41,144 nucleotides of DNA from the NCBI GenBank assembly GCA_945861155.1, contig CAMATN010000032.1, positions 1 through 41,144 of the forward strand. The letters run 5' to 3'. Under the pieces are notes generated by a model. It was not told the DNA's origin. It searched no databases and saw only the letters and a program-made list of their open reading frames with translations. Each line of letters starts with the position of its first letter. The first letter of the stretch is position 1. Below, in pieces: positions 33,116 to 41,144 of this stretch. This DNA comes from Rhizobium sp. Q54 (lineage in GTDB: Bacteria > Pseudomonadota > Alphaproteobacteria > ATCC43930 > CGMCC-115725). Position numbers and translations under genes: made by a program.

Positions 33116-33529
33116 TTAGATAGGCTGGCCGCTGGCGTGCGAAGAGTTGACCGTGAACGTCCAGCCATCGGGACCCGCAAGGTCGAACGAGTCATGGATC
33201 CGGCCGCGGCGGACCGGCGATGGCGACAAGCCCTTCTCGGCATAGTCGCGGTGCGCGGCGTCGACATCGTCGACCATCAGGTCGAAAGGCGCGCCGGTCC
33301 CCGGCTCTGGCGGCTGCTCGGCTCGTCTGACGACGACATGCGTACCGCCGCGCAGCTCAAGCACCGCCAGTTCATCCCTGGTCACGATCGGGCGCAAGCC
33401 GACCGTCTCGAGCCAGCGTGAAGCTGCGCCGACATCGACGACATTGAGGCGCACATGGCCGACAGCGACCGGCGGCCTTTGATCGCCGGCAGTGGGATCG
33501 ATTGCACCGGGTTCGATGGCATCAGACAT
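33116..33529 (-). CDS. VOC (glyoxalase/bleomycin resistance) family protein
   Basis: A 137-residue protein starting MSDAIEPGAIDPTAGDQRPP, with AGGAG 6 bases before the ATG at 33529. PVAVGHVRLNVVDVGAASRW is the first beta-alpha-beta unit, LAVLELRGGTHVVVRRAEQP the second, and FDLMVDDVDAAHRDYAEKGL then HDSFDLAGPDGWTFTVNSSH the rest. VOC enzymes bind a metal between paired units; candidate ligands are His in GHVRL and residues near HDSF. It is 23 bases downstream of the GMC oxidoreductase stop region, on the same strand, so the two may be co-transcribed. Confidence 0.8.
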   Translation of the reverse strand: MSDAIEPGAIDPTAGDQRPPVAVGHVRLNVVDVGAASRWLETVGLRPIVTRDELAVLELRGGTHVVVRRAEQPPEPGTGAPFDLMVDDVDAAHRDYAEKGLSPSPVRRGRIHDSFDLAGPDGWTFTVNSSHASGQPI

Positions 33530-33552
33530 AGCTATCTCCTCGCTCGCCGTCA

Positions 33553-35187
33553 CTACGCGGCCATTCTTTGCCGCGCTGCGCCTTTCATGATCGCCGCCCC
33601 CTTTTCGGCGATCATGATCGTCGGGGCGTTTGTGTTGGTTGACGTGACGGCCGGCATGACCGAGGCGTCGATGACCCTGAGCCCGTCGAGCCCGTGCACG
33701 CGCAGCTCGTCGTCGACCACCGCCATCGCGTGCTGGCCCATCATGCAGGTGCAGCTGGCGTGATAGCAGGTGCCGCCGTTGCGCCGCGCATAGTCGAGCA
33801 ATTCGTCGTCGCTCTGAAGGTGCCGGCCCGGCAGGCTTTCCTCCCGGACGAACTTCTTCAGCGCCGGCGCGTCGAACAGCCGCCGCGCAAATCGCAGGCC
33901 GCCGATGATGGCGCGCCGGTCGCTCTCTTCCGAGAGGTAGCGCGGGTTGATCGCCGGCGCATCGCCGGGCCGGTTCGACTTGGCCTCGACATAGCCGCGC
34001 GACAGCGGCCGCATCTGCCAGGCGCCGGCGGAGAGGCCGGGCGTCTCCTCCAATGCCCCCATCTGGCCATCCTTGAAGCTGCCCGGCGCGAACGTCACCT
34101 GCATGTCCGGCGTCGCCGATTCCTCCAGCACCTTGACCGAGGCGGCGACGAGCGAGGGGCTGTATGTCATCATGCCCTTGCCGGTGACCAGCCAGCGGAT
34201 GACCTCTCCGGCGAGCGGCAGGCCGCGCGAGCGCTCGTTGGCGGTCTGGGCCCCGACGACCGGATAGGAAACGCGCGCGACGTAGTGGTCCTGCATGTTC
34301 CGGCCGACGCCGCGGAGTTCATGCACGACCGGCACGCCGATCCGGCCGAGATGTTCGGGATCGCCGACCCCCGACAATTGCAGAATATGCGGCGAGCCGA
34401 TCGCACCGGCCGACAAGATCACCTCGCGCGCCGCGTCGGCCCGTTCGATGTTAGTCCCTGGGGCGCCGCCCGGGCCGCCGCGTGAGAACTCGACGCCGAC
34501 CGCGCGCTTGCCGTCGAACAGGATTCGGTGCACCAGCGCCTTGGTAACGAGCTGGAGGTTGGGCCGCTTCAATGCCGGCCGCAGATAGGTGCGCGCAGCG
34601 CTCGCGCGGCGGCGCCCGCCGCGGGTCTGCTGGCACCAGCCGATGCTGTCGCCGGCGCCCGGCGGCAGGTCGTTGACGTCCTCGCGGTATTCGAGCCCGA
34701 GCTCCTTGCCGGCCTCGATCACGGTGGCGCAGATCGCCGACCGGTCGATTTTCGAGGTGAACAGCGGCCCGTCCTTGCCGCGCACCTCGGTTTCCTCGCC
34801 CTCCCAGCGTTCTGCCTTGCGGAAATAGGGCAGGCAGTCATCCCACGACCAGCCGCGGTTGCCAAGTTGGCCCCAGTGGTCGTAATCCTCGGGTTGGCCG
34901 CGGATGTAGATCAGCCCGTTGATCGACGACGAACCGCCGAGGACCCGGCCGCGCGTGTAGACCATGGCGCGGCCGTTGGTGCCGGGATCGGGCTCGGAGC
35001 GGTACTTCCAGGTCAAGGTATTATGGTCGAGCATCTTGAAGAAGCCGGCCGGAATGTGGATCAGCGGGTTCCAGTCGCGTCCTCCCGCCTCGATCAGCAA
35101 CACTTTGGTGTTCGGATCCTTGGTCAGCCGGTTGGCCAACACGCAGCCGGCCGAGCCCGCCCCGATGATGATGTAATCCGCCTGCAT
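33553..35187 (-). CDS. GMC family FAD oxidoreductase (choline dehydrogenase-like)
   Basis: A 544-residue flavoenzyme starting MQADYIIIGAGSAGCVLANR, whose GxGxxG binds the ADP part of FAD. GGSSSINGLIYIRGQPEDYD is GMC signature 1 and AREVILSAGAIGSPHILQLS signature 2. The active-site His is in HASCTCMMGQ, with Asn in TNTNAPTIMIAEKGA. GMC enzymes oxidise alcohols; family members act on choline, aliphatic or polyethylene glycol alcohols. The longer frame from 35265 adds a non-conserved leader. It is divergent from the PhyH gene, about 290 bases away, implying a shared control region. Confidence 0.9.
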   Translation of the reverse strand: MQADYIIIGAGSAGCVLANRLTKDPNTKVLLIEAGGRDWNPLIHIPAGFFKMLDHNTLTWKYRSEPDPGTNGRAMVYTRGRVLGGSSSINGLIYIRGQPEDYDHWGQLGNRGWSWDDCLPYFRKAERWEGEETEVRGKDGPLFTSKIDRSAICATVIEAGKELGLEYREDVNDLPPGAGDSIGWCQQTRGGRRRASAARTYLRPALKRPNLQLVTKALVHRILFDGKRAVGVEFSRGGPGGAPGTNIERADAAREVILSAGAIGSPHILQLSGVGDPEHLGRIGVPVVHELRGVGRNMQDHYVARVSYPVVGAQTANERSRGLPLAGEVIRWLVTGKGMMTYSPSLVAASVKVLEESATPDMQVTFAPGSFKDGQMGALEETPGLSAGAWQMRPLSRGYVEAKSNRPGDAPAINPRYLSEESDRRAIIGGLRFARRLFDAPALKKFVREESLPGRHLQSDDELLDYARRNGGTCYHASCTCMMGQHAMAVVDDELRVHGLDGLRVIDASVMPAVTSTNTNAPTIMIAEKGAAIMKGAARQRMAA

Positions 35188-35480
35188 GCTCCGCGCTCCC
35201 GGGCGTGTGGTTACGCCTTCCACCAGACTGCCTATGTCGTGCAGTCTAGCGCATCGTGGCCACACCGAAAGCTCGGCTTGTATTCCGTCGCTCGGCCGTT
35301 TGACCGCTTGCGGCGTAGAGCGCTACCATTTCCCCGTTGTCTGCGGCTATGCTGCCCGGGCCGGCCGGGTGACGACTTTGATCAGGTCGGCGGCCTCTTG
35401 CGATCACCGGAGACCGCGCGACGTAATCGTCCGCCTCGCAGAGACGAGCCGGTCCCCACTCTCATCGGGAGATAATCGCG

Positions 35481-36287
35481 ATGCAGCTTAACTCGCAACA
35501 GCTCGGGCAATTTGTCGAGCAGGGTTATCTGTTCCTGCCCGATTGCTTCCTCGAAGCGGAAGTCGAGGTCTTGCGCGACGAGGCCGAGCAAATCTATGCC
35601 TCGAACCGGCAGGAGGTTTGGCGCGAGAAAACCGGGGCGCCGCGCACCGCCTTTGCCGCGCACACCTATAACGAGGCGTTCCGCTTGCTCGGCCATCATC
35701 CACGGCTGATCCGCCCGGTCGAGCAGGTGTTCGGCGAACAGCTCTACATGCACCAGTACAAGATCAACGCCAAGGCGGCGTTCGAAGGCGACGTGTGGCA
35801 GTGGCACCAGGATTACGGCACCTGGGCGCGCGACGACGGCATGCCCGAGCCGCGGGCGATGAATATCGCGGTGTTCATGGACGAGGTGATGCCGATCAAC
35901 GGCCCGTTGATGCTGATCCCGAAAAGCCACACGCACGGCGTGCTGGCGGCCGGCCATGATCTCGCCACGACCTCCTACCCGCTATGGACCCTGGACAAGG
36001 AGACCGTCACCCGGCTCGTCGAGGCCGGCGGCATCGTCGCGCCGACCGGCAAGCCGGGCGCGGTGCTGATGTTCCACGGCAATCTCGTTCATGGCTCGGC
36101 GCCGAACATCACCCCCTACCCGCGGCGCATCGTCTACCTGACGCTGTGCGCCGTATCGAACTACATCCGCACCCCAACCCGTCCGGATTGGATCGCGCAT
36201 CGCGATTTCACGCCGATTGAGCCGGTGGCAGACAGCGCATTGCGCGATTACGCGCGCGCCTACCACGCCCGGGCCGAGGCCGAATAG
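35481..36287 (+). CDS. Phytanoyl-CoA dioxygenase (PhyH) family protein
   Basis: A 268-residue Fe(II)/2-oxoglutarate oxygenase. LGQFVEQGYLFLPDCFLEAE is the family start. The iron ligands are His and Asp in WQWHQDYGTWARDDGMPE and the distal His in FHGNLVHGSAPNITPYPRR, where the Arg binds 2-oxoglutarate. The middle block, AMNIAVFMDEVMPINGPLML followed by IPKSH, resembles EctD-like and related hydroxylases, but the context has no ectoine genes. A ribosome site GGGAGA precedes the ATG. It starts a plus-strand group with a Gfo/Idh-type oxidoreductase 12 bases later. Confidence 0.88.
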   Translation: MQLNSQQLGQFVEQGYLFLPDCFLEAEVEVLRDEAEQIYASNRQEVWREKTGAPRTAFAAHTYNEAFRLLGHHPRLIRPVEQVFGEQLYMHQYKINAKAAFEGDVWQWHQDYGTWARDDGMPEPRAMNIAVFMDEVMPINGPLMLIPKSHTHGVLAAGHDLATTSYPLWTLDKETVTRLVEAGGIVAPTGKPGAVLMFHGNLVHGSAPNITPYPRRIVYLTLCAVSNYIRTPTRPDWIAHRDFTPIEPVADSALRDYARAYHARAEAE

Positions 36288-36299
36288 CGGCGCCGGGTC

Positions 36300-37628
36300 A
36301 TGAGCCTTTATCACCTATCGCAGCAGCGCGGCGCCGCGGGGCGGCCGGTGCGGGTCGGGCTGATCGGTGCCGGCAAGTTCGGCTCGATGTTCCTGAACCA
36401 GGTGCCGACCATGCCTGGGGTGGAGCTATCGGTCATCGCCGATCTTGACCCCGAGCGGGCGCGCAATGCCTGCCGCACCGTCGGCTGGGATGCGGACCGC
36501 ATCGATCGAACCGCGTTTGTCGCTTCGGGAGCCGAGGCTTGCGCCGATCCCGGGATCGAGGTCATCGTCGAGGCGACCGGCAGCCCACCGGCGGGCATTG
36601 GTCACGCGCGCGCGGCGATCGCCGGTGGCAAGCATATCGTCATGGTCAATGTCGAGGCCGATGTGCTGGCCGGCCCGCTGTTGGCCGAGGAGGCGCGGGC
36701 GCGGGGCGTCGTCTATTCGCTCGCCTATGGCGACCAGCCGGCGCTGACCTGCGAGCTGGTCGATTGGGCCCGCGCCTGCGGGTTCGAAGTCGTCGCCGCC
36801 GGCAAGGGAACAAAGTATCTGCCCGCCTATCACGCGGTGACGCCCGCCGATGTCTGGGCGCATTACGGCCTGACGCCGGACGAAGCGCGCCGCGGCGGGA
36901 TGAACCCGCAGATGTTCAACTCGTTTCTCGATGGCACCAAATCGGCGATCGAGATGGCGGCGATCGCCAATGCAAGCGGCTTGGCCGTCCCACGTGACGG
37001 CCTACAATTCCCACCCTGCGGGGTCGACGACCTGCCGCAGGTTCTACGAGGAACGACCGCGGGCGGGGTGCTGGAGCGAGACGGCATGGTCGAGGTCGTC
37101 TCCTCGCTGGAGCGGGACGGCAGGCCGGTGTTCCGCGACCTGCGCTGGGGCGTCTATGTCGTATTGAAGGCGCCGAACGATTACGCCCGCGCCTGCTTCA
37201 AGGAGTATGGCCTCAGAACCGACACGAGCGGCTGGTACGCCGCGATGTACAAGCCCTACCACCTGATCGGGCTGGAACTCGGCATGTCGGTATTGTCGGC
37301 CGCGCTGCGCGGCGAGCCGACCGGCCAACCCAGCGGCTTTCGCGGCGATGTCGTCGCCGTCGCCAAGCGGGCCTTGCGCGCCGGCGAGACCCTTGACGGC
37401 GAAGGCGGCTATACCGTGTGGGGCAAGCTCGTGCCGGCGGCGCGCAGCTTGGCCGAGGGCGCATTGCCGATCGGTCTCGCCCACAAGGTCGAGCTATTGC
37501 GCGATATCGCGGCCGGCGAGATCGTGCGCTGGGCCGACGTGGCGGTTCCCGACAGCGAGGCAGTGCGCGTGCGGCGCGACATGGAGCGGCATTTCGCGGC
37601 GCCGCCAACCGCCATCGCCGCGCAGTAA
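36300..37628 (+). CDS. Gfo/Idh-like NAD(P) oxidoreductase with C-terminal SAF domain
   Basis: A 442-residue protein. VRVGLIGAGKFGSMFLNQVP is the Rossmann nucleotide loop. AGGKHIVMVNVEADVLAGPL and VVYSLAYGDQPALTCELVDW follow, then a substrate-binding half (GMNPQMFNSFLDGTKSAIEM). The C-terminus, ALPIGLAHKVELLRDIAAGE then IVRWADVAVP, is a SAF domain. This architecture is often mislabelled as FlgA; relatives act on sugar acids or hydroxy acids. It begins 12 bases after the PhyH stop with only a weak ribosome site, suggesting coupling. The substrate is unknown. Confidence 0.82.
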   Translation: MSLYHLSQQRGAAGRPVRVGLIGAGKFGSMFLNQVPTMPGVELSVIADLDPERARNACRTVGWDADRIDRTAFVASGAEACADPGIEVIVEATGSPPAGIGHARAAIAGGKHIVMVNVEADVLAGPLLAEEARARGVVYSLAYGDQPALTCELVDWARACGFEVVAAGKGTKYLPAYHAVTPADVWAHYGLTPDEARRGGMNPQMFNSFLDGTKSAIEMAAIANASGLAVPRDGLQFPPCGVDDLPQVLRGTTAGGVLERDGMVEVVSSLERDGRPVFRDLRWGVYVVLKAPNDYARACFKEYGLRTDTSGWYAAMYKPYHLIGLELGMSVLSAALRGEPTGQPSGFRGDVVAVAKRALRAGETLDGEGGYTVWGKLVPAARSLAEGALPIGLAHKVELLRDIAAGEIVRWADVAVPDSEAVRVRRDMERHFAAPPTAIAAQ

Positions 37629-37765
37629 GCAGCAGACCGGAGAAGATCGCTGGAACGAGGCGATGTCGACTCGATGGCCTCAAGCGACGCCTGACGAGAC
37701 CATCGCCAATCGCGGTTTCTGGCCGGCGGCAGTGTCGAGGACGGTTTGTGCTCCCTACTGACCCC

Positions 37766-37850
37766 TCCCGACCCAACACGGAAATTCGGCATTCGGCCGT
37801 TTGGTGCCAGAAACCGACATTCGCCCGCAGAGCGAGACCCAACACGCCCG
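37766..37850. repeat. Probable dispersed intergenic repeat
   Basis: The segment with CGGCCGTTTGGTGCCAGAAA followed by CCGACATTCGCCC resembles short intergenic repeats common in Bradyrhizobium-like and other alphaproteobacterial genomes, whose false translations contain words like MSxxGTKR or FGTKRTF. Here the minus strand reads MSVSGTKRPNAEF. Only one copy is in the window, so the call rests on memory of the family. No gene is seen in 37629-37862. Confidence 0.4.
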
Positions 37851-37863
37851 TGCTTGCGTCTCT

Positions 37864-38501
37864 AAGGACCCGTCCGAAAATAAACGAATCAGGAATTTGG
37901 GGCCCGTAGATGTGGGATTCTCAAGGCGGCAAGAATACCATATGTTGGATGGATGATCGATGTCGCGGCCATCCGGCAGCGTTTTTCGGCGGTCGCGCCG
38001 TTTCTGAACGAGCGCGGTCGGCGTGTGGTGGCGGCGGCTGAAGCAGCGGCGGCGGGTGACGGCGGGATCGCAGCTGTATCGATGGCGAGCGGGATTGCCG
38101 CGAGCACCATCGGGCGCGGCTTGCGGGAGTTGTCTCAGCCTGAGGAATTGGATCGGGTTCGGCGCCCCGGTGGTGGCCGCCAGACGGCGGTGGCGAAGGA
38201 TGCAACGCTGTTGAGCGATCTGGGTGCGTTGGTCGAGCCCTTCACGCGCGGCGACCCGCAATCGCCGTTGCGCTGGACGTGCAAGAGCGTGCGCCGGCTG
38301 GCGCAGGAGCTTCAGGCGCAAGGCCACCAGGTGGGCCGCACGCTGGTCAGCACCCTGCTCGATGGCATGGGCTACAGCCTGCAAGGCAATCGCAAGACGC
38401 GTGACGGCGACAGCCACCCGGATCGGAATGCACAGTTCCAGCACATCAATGCGGCGGCGAACGCGGCGCTGGCCGAGCGTCAGCCGGTGATCTCGGTCGA
38501 T
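37864..38501 (+). mobile_element. ISAzo13-family element, left half
   Basis: The left end is placed at about 37864, where AGGACCCGTCCGAAAATAAA begins, a terminal-repeat-like sequence for this family. The transposase starts at 37953 and is cut at 38501, so the right half of the element and its right end are missing. The loss also removed the N-terminal half of the adjoining lyase gene. Confidence 0.65.
37953..38501 (+). pseudogene. ISAzo13-family transposase, N-terminal half
   Basis: The reading starts MIDVAAIRQRFSAVAPFLNE and goes on with EAAAAGDGGIAAVSMASGIA, RRPGGGRQTAVAKDATLLSD, SPLRWTCKSVRRLAQELQAQ and RNAQFQHINAAANAALAERQ up to PVISVD, the first catalytic Asp of the DDE domain. From there the ORF continues without a stop into a CitE-like lyase C-terminus, giving a 316-residue chimeric frame to 38903. 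The chimera would have the IS promoter and start codon. Whether any product is stable is unknown. Confidence 0.85.
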
Positions 38502-38903
38502 ATGGCGTGGAGCCGCGATGAGGCGGAGCTTGCCCACGCCCGCGCCGCTATCGTCGTCGCGTCGCGCGCGGCCGGCATCGAGGCGCCGCTCGATACGGTC
38601 TGGGTCGACTTGACCGACCGGGACGGGCTCGAAGCCTCGGCCCGTACCGCGTTGCGGTTCGGTTTCCAGGGCAAGATGTGCATCCATCCCGAGCAGATCG
38701 CGGTCGTCAACCGGGTGTTCACTCCGAGCGATGCCGAAATTGCGTTTGCCGAGCGTGTCGTCACCGCCTTTGCCAGGGCGGAAGCCGAGGGCAGCGCGGC
38801 GATCCAGCTCGACGGCAAGTTCATCGATTACCCGATCGTCTACCGGGCGCAGCGGGTGTTGCAGAGGATCGCCGCGATCCGCGCGCGGGAGGGTGCGCGA
38901 TGA
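38502..38903 (+). pseudogene. CitE-like (HpcH/HpaI) lyase, C-terminal half in frame with the transposase
   Basis: The residues MAWSRDEAELAHARAAIVVA, then APLDTVWVDLTDRDGLEASA, ALRFGFQGKMCIHPEQIAVV and AIQLDGKFIDYPIVYRAQRV, match the C-terminal half of CitE/malyl-CoA-lyase-type enzymes (GFxGKxCIHPxQ motif). The N-terminal half with the acyl-CoA and most Mg sites is missing. The gene ends with ATGA overlapping the CoA-transferase start, the normal operon link between such lyases and class III CoA-transferases. Confidence 0.82.
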
Positions 38904-40111
38904 CCGGCGGCCCGGCCGGAGGGCCAGCTGGCCCCCTCGACGGCATCACGGTTCTCGACCTGTGCAGCTATCTCGCCGGACCCTACGGCTGCACATTGCT
39001 CGCCGATCTCGGCGCGACCGTGATCAAGATCGAATCGCCGCAGGGCGACATGCTGCGCCAGTTTCCGTCGAGCCTGCCCAATCAAGCCAAAGGGGGCGAG
39101 AGCCGGTTCTTTCTCGGAACCAACCGCGGCAAGCGCGCGCTCGCGCTCGATTTGAAACAGCCCGAGGGCCTGGCGGTATTGCATCGGATGGTCGCGAGCG
39201 CCGACGTCCTCGTCGAGAATTTCCGCCCTTCGGTGCCGGCCCGGCTCGGGATCGACTATCCCCGTCTGCGGGCGATCAATCCGCGCCTCGTCTATGCCGG
39301 GCTGACCGGCTATGGCGACGAGGGACCGCTCAGCGACAAGGGTGGCTTCGACCAGGTCCTGCAATGCCTGAGCGGCATGGCGGTGTTCCAAGGCGGCGGG
39401 GCTGACACGCCGCAATTGGTGCTTGGCTCGGTGCTCGATTATTTCACCTCGGCGCTGCTCGCCTATGGCGTCGCCGCCGCGCTGTTTCAGCGAGAGCGCA
39501 GCGGCACGGGGCAATATCTGAGCCTCTCGCTGCTGCGCAGCGCTTTGACGATCCAAGCCGGCCGCTTCGTCTGGGCCGAGAGCGAGGGTCGCGACGTTGC
39601 TCGCGATTCCGGCACTGGAGGATTGACCGGCATCCATCCGACAAAACGCGGCGCGCTCTACATCTCGGTGCACTCCAACCATTTTTTTGCCGCGTTGTGC
39701 GAGCTGATCGGCCGCCCCGAGCTGGCGAGCGACCCGCGTTGCGCGACGATGCGCAGCCGAGCCGCGCATGCCGCCGAACTGGTGCCGGAAGTGCGGGCCG
39801 CCCTCGCGGAGCGCACCGCCCTCGAATGGGAGGAGATCTTTGGCGAGCGCGTACCCTGCGCCGCGGTGCGGCCGATCGAGGACATGTTCGACCATCCGCA
39901 GGTTCTCGCCGAGGATCTGGTGACGACGCTCGACCACCCGGTTGTCGGCCGCTACCGGACGATGACGAAGCCGATCAAATTCTCGGACACCCCGGGACCG
40001 GCACCGACCGCCTCACCGACCTTCGGCCAGCACAGCGACGAGGTTCTCGCCGCGCACGGCTATTCGGCCGCTGAAATCGCCTCACTGCGCGAGCGGGGCA
40101 TCGTGCGCTGA
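38900..40111 (+). CDS. CaiB/BaiF class III CoA-transferase
   Basis: A 403-residue enzyme. After a Gly/Pro leader, LDGITVLDLCSYLAGPYGCT and LLADLGATVIKIESPQGDML are the family start; NRGKRALALDLKQPEGLAVL and DVLVENFRPSVPARLGIDYP follow; the catalytic Asp is in SDKGGFDQVLQCLSGM; the C-terminal half has VPCAAVRPIEDMFDHPQVLA. It moves CoA between carboxylic acids through an aspartyl-CoA intermediate. It starts on the ATGA overlap with the CitE-like gene and has GGGAGGGT upstream. With a lyase it would activate and cleave a hydroxy-acid. The lyase is now truncated, so the pathway may be broken. Confidence 0.9.
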   Translation: MTGGPAGGPAGPLDGITVLDLCSYLAGPYGCTLLADLGATVIKIESPQGDMLRQFPSSLPNQAKGGESRFFLGTNRGKRALALDLKQPEGLAVLHRMVASADVLVENFRPSVPARLGIDYPRLRAINPRLVYAGLTGYGDEGPLSDKGGFDQVLQCLSGMAVFQGGGADTPQLVLGSVLDYFTSALLAYGVAAALFQRERSGTGQYLSLSLLRSALTIQAGRFVWAESEGRDVARDSGTGGLTGIHPTKRGALYISVHSNHFFAALCELIGRPELASDPRCATMRSRAAHAAELVPEVRAALAERTALEWEEIFGERVPCAAVRPIEDMFDHPQVLAEDLVTTLDHPVVGRYRTMTKPIKFSDTPGPAPTASPTFGQHSDEVLAAHGYSAAEIASLRERGIVR

Positions 40112-40185
40112 ATTTGATCGGGCTCGGCCACAGCACCGGACCGCATACGGCATGACCGTGCAGAGTAACCGTTGAGGAGGATGCC

Positions 40186-40833
40186 ATGGCCGAGGATGTC
40201 GCGAGCACCGCCGATCTGTTCGAGATTATCCGGACGACCCGCTCGATGCGCCGGCTGAAGCAGGACCCGGTGCCGGACGGGCTGATCCGGAAAATCCTGG
40301 AAGCCGGCGTTTGCGCCCCGAGCGGCGGCAATATGCAACGGTGGCGGTTTCTCGTGATCCGGGACGCGGCGATCAAGCAGACTGTCGGGGCGTATTACAA
40401 ACGCGCCTGGGACGAAGTGGTCGCCCCGCGTTACCGGGCGGGTGAACCCGCGCCCGGAATGGACCGGGATCGATTTCTGCGGCTGCTCGCCGCGGCGGAG
40501 CATCTGGCCGCGCACATTCATGATGCGCCGGTGTGGATTGTGCCCTGCTTGCAGGGCGGCACGCCGACCCGGACCGCAGGCTCTTCAATCTACCCAGCCG
40601 TCCAAAATATGCTCCTGGCGGCGCGGGCGCTTGGCCTCGGGGCGACCCTGACGACGCTTTACCTGTCGTTCGAGAAGGAAGCCGAAGCCGCTCTCGGCTT
40701 GCCGGCGGATTGGCACAGCTACGCCGTACTCCCCATCGGGTATCCGATGGGGCGGTTCGGCCCGGTGCGCCGCGTCGCTCTCGCCGATGTCGTTTTCGAG
40801 GACCGGTGGGGTCAGGCGTACCGGGATCTGTAG
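40186..40833 (+). CDS. Nitroreductase family protein (FMN-dependent)
   Basis: A 215-residue protein with GAGGAGG 5 bases before the start. LFEIIRTTRSMRRLKQDPVP carries the FMN-phosphate-binding arginines; ILEAGVCAPSGGNMQRWRFL is the second family motif; SIYPAVQNMLLAARALGLGA and VLPIGYPMGRFGPVRR complete it. Members reduce nitro groups, quinones or enones with NAD(P)H, and some dehalogenate. It follows the CoA-transferase by 74 bases on the same strand and may belong to the same catabolic set. Confidence 0.88.
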   Translation: MAEDVASTADLFEIIRTTRSMRRLKQDPVPDGLIRKILEAGVCAPSGGNMQRWRFLVIRDAAIKQTVGAYYKRAWDEVVAPRYRAGEPAPGMDRDRFLRLLAAAEHLAAHIHDAPVWIVPCLQGGTPTRTAGSSIYPAVQNMLLAARALGLGATLTTLYLSFEKEAEAALGLPADWHSYAVLPIGYPMGRFGPVRRVALADVVFEDRWGQAYRDL

Positions 40834-40965
40834 GGGCGGCAAGCTCGGCGCGGTCGCCACGGGTTGAAGTGTAGCCCTCGTGACAATTGCGCTGGTCTCG
40901 ATCGGCTTCTCTCGCAGACTCGTTCAGTCCGCTGCGGCCGTCAACTGGCGCGACTGCGCCTTTAA

Positions 40966-41144
40966 GGAAACACTGAAATAAGGCGCATTCCGCCACTCGC
41001 ATCGGGTAGAATCTGCTGTGGGGATGGAGACCAAGGGGCGGGACGATGCAGCGCCAGGGGAGCTTTTCGCAAGCGGAATACGCCGGCAAGAAGAGGCAGA
41101 CGCGGCGCGACAAATTCTTGGCCCAGATGGAGGCAGTGGTTCCG
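40966..41144 (+). mobile_element. Left end of an IS5-family element
   Basis: The probable left terminus is GGAAACACTGAAATAAGGCG at 40966, followed by an 80-base leader and a transposase start at 41046. The element runs off the window. No gene is seen in 40834-40965. Confidence 0.65.
41046..41144 (+). CDS. IS5-family transposase, N-terminal part
   Basis: The first 33 codons are visible: MQRQGSFSQAEYAGKKRQTR then RDKFLAQMEAVVP. This is the usual N-terminus of IS5-subgroup transposases (F-x-x-A-E-[FY]-x-x-K, then R-R-[DE]-x-F-L-x-x-M). It is a different subgroup from the C-terminus at the left edge of the window. The rest is outside. Confidence 0.8.
   Translation, partial: MQRQGSFSQAEYAGKKRQTRRDKFLAQMEAVVP

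Noticed and set aside
1-41144. The two edge IS5 fragments as one composite transposon enclosing the window
   Set aside because: The left C-terminus and the right N-terminus belong to different IS5 subgroups and their end sequences do not match.

Overview
The window is high-GC DNA with the gene style of an alphaproteobacterium, most likely Rhodospirillales or Acetobacteraceae. The basis is base composition, the families and phrasing of the proteins, and IS5, IS66, IS91, ISNCY, IS1595 and ISAzo13 relics; no marker gene fixes the taxon. Both ends lie inside IS5-family transposases of different subgroups, so the contig probably breaks at repeated elements.

Region 1 (1-7766) is a metal and electron-transfer island. 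A tightly packed plus-strand operon encodes two small lipoproteins, a Met-rich Spy/CpxP-like periplasmic protein, a fusion of a periplasmic helical domain, one membrane helix, a ferredoxin-NAD(P)H reductase module and a [2Fe-2S] ferredoxin, a small polytopic protein with candidate heme-ligand histidines, and an anchored seven-heme cytochrome c. Together they could carry electrons from cytoplasmic NAD(P)H to the periplasm. A decayed cusA-type RND pump fragment follows, then a tyrosine integrase and a 44-base 3' fragment of tRNA-Glu that begins in the anticodon loop. This is what the distal end of a tRNA-Glu-integrated element looks like, with the element lying to the left.

Region 2 (7767-18210) is a graveyard of mobile DNA with lower-GC orphan genes. 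It holds an ISNCY relic, two copies of an unidentified decayed sequence, an IS1595 N-terminus, an antisense ChrR-like cupin relic, a DUF927 C-terminus and an IS66 C-terminus. Inside it (about 9.43-13.34 kb) is the most unusual structure: a family of about 15 imperfect palindromes of the form TGTCCGT-NN(N)-ACGGACA. They occur as two inverted pairs upstream of an HTH protein, an unknown 248-aa protein and a short HUH-nuclease-like protein, and as an array of about 0.7 kb just after the HUH gene. In the array, copies with 2-base and 3-base spacers largely alternate. It looks like an initiator or transposase with its own iteron or REP-like array, possibly an undescribed mobile element or an integrated rolling-circle replicon.

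Region 3 (18429-31622) is more ordinary chromosome: a conserved hypothetical, a cluster of catabolic-type enzymes (alpha/beta hydrolase, amidohydrolase, M19 dipeptidase, SDR, F420-type nitroreductase homologue), a SNF2 helicase with a SWIM zinc-finger partner, a convergent topoisomerase III and an NTF2-like protein.

Region 4 (31730-41144) begins with an SDR gene cut by an IS91-type remnant whose recombinase gene is itself split by a 23-base palindromic insert. A second catabolic-type cluster follows: VOC protein, GMC oxidoreductase, PhyH-type dioxygenase, Gfo/Idh-SAF oxidoreductase, CitE-like lyase C-terminus fused in frame to half an ISAzo13 transposase, class III CoA-transferase and nitroreductase.

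Many genes carry single-base frameshifts (cusA, cupin, methyltransferase, hydrolase, SDR, topB tail, ISNCY), while several of the longest genes are intact. Some shifts may be sequence errors, and the pseudogene calls should be read with that in mind.
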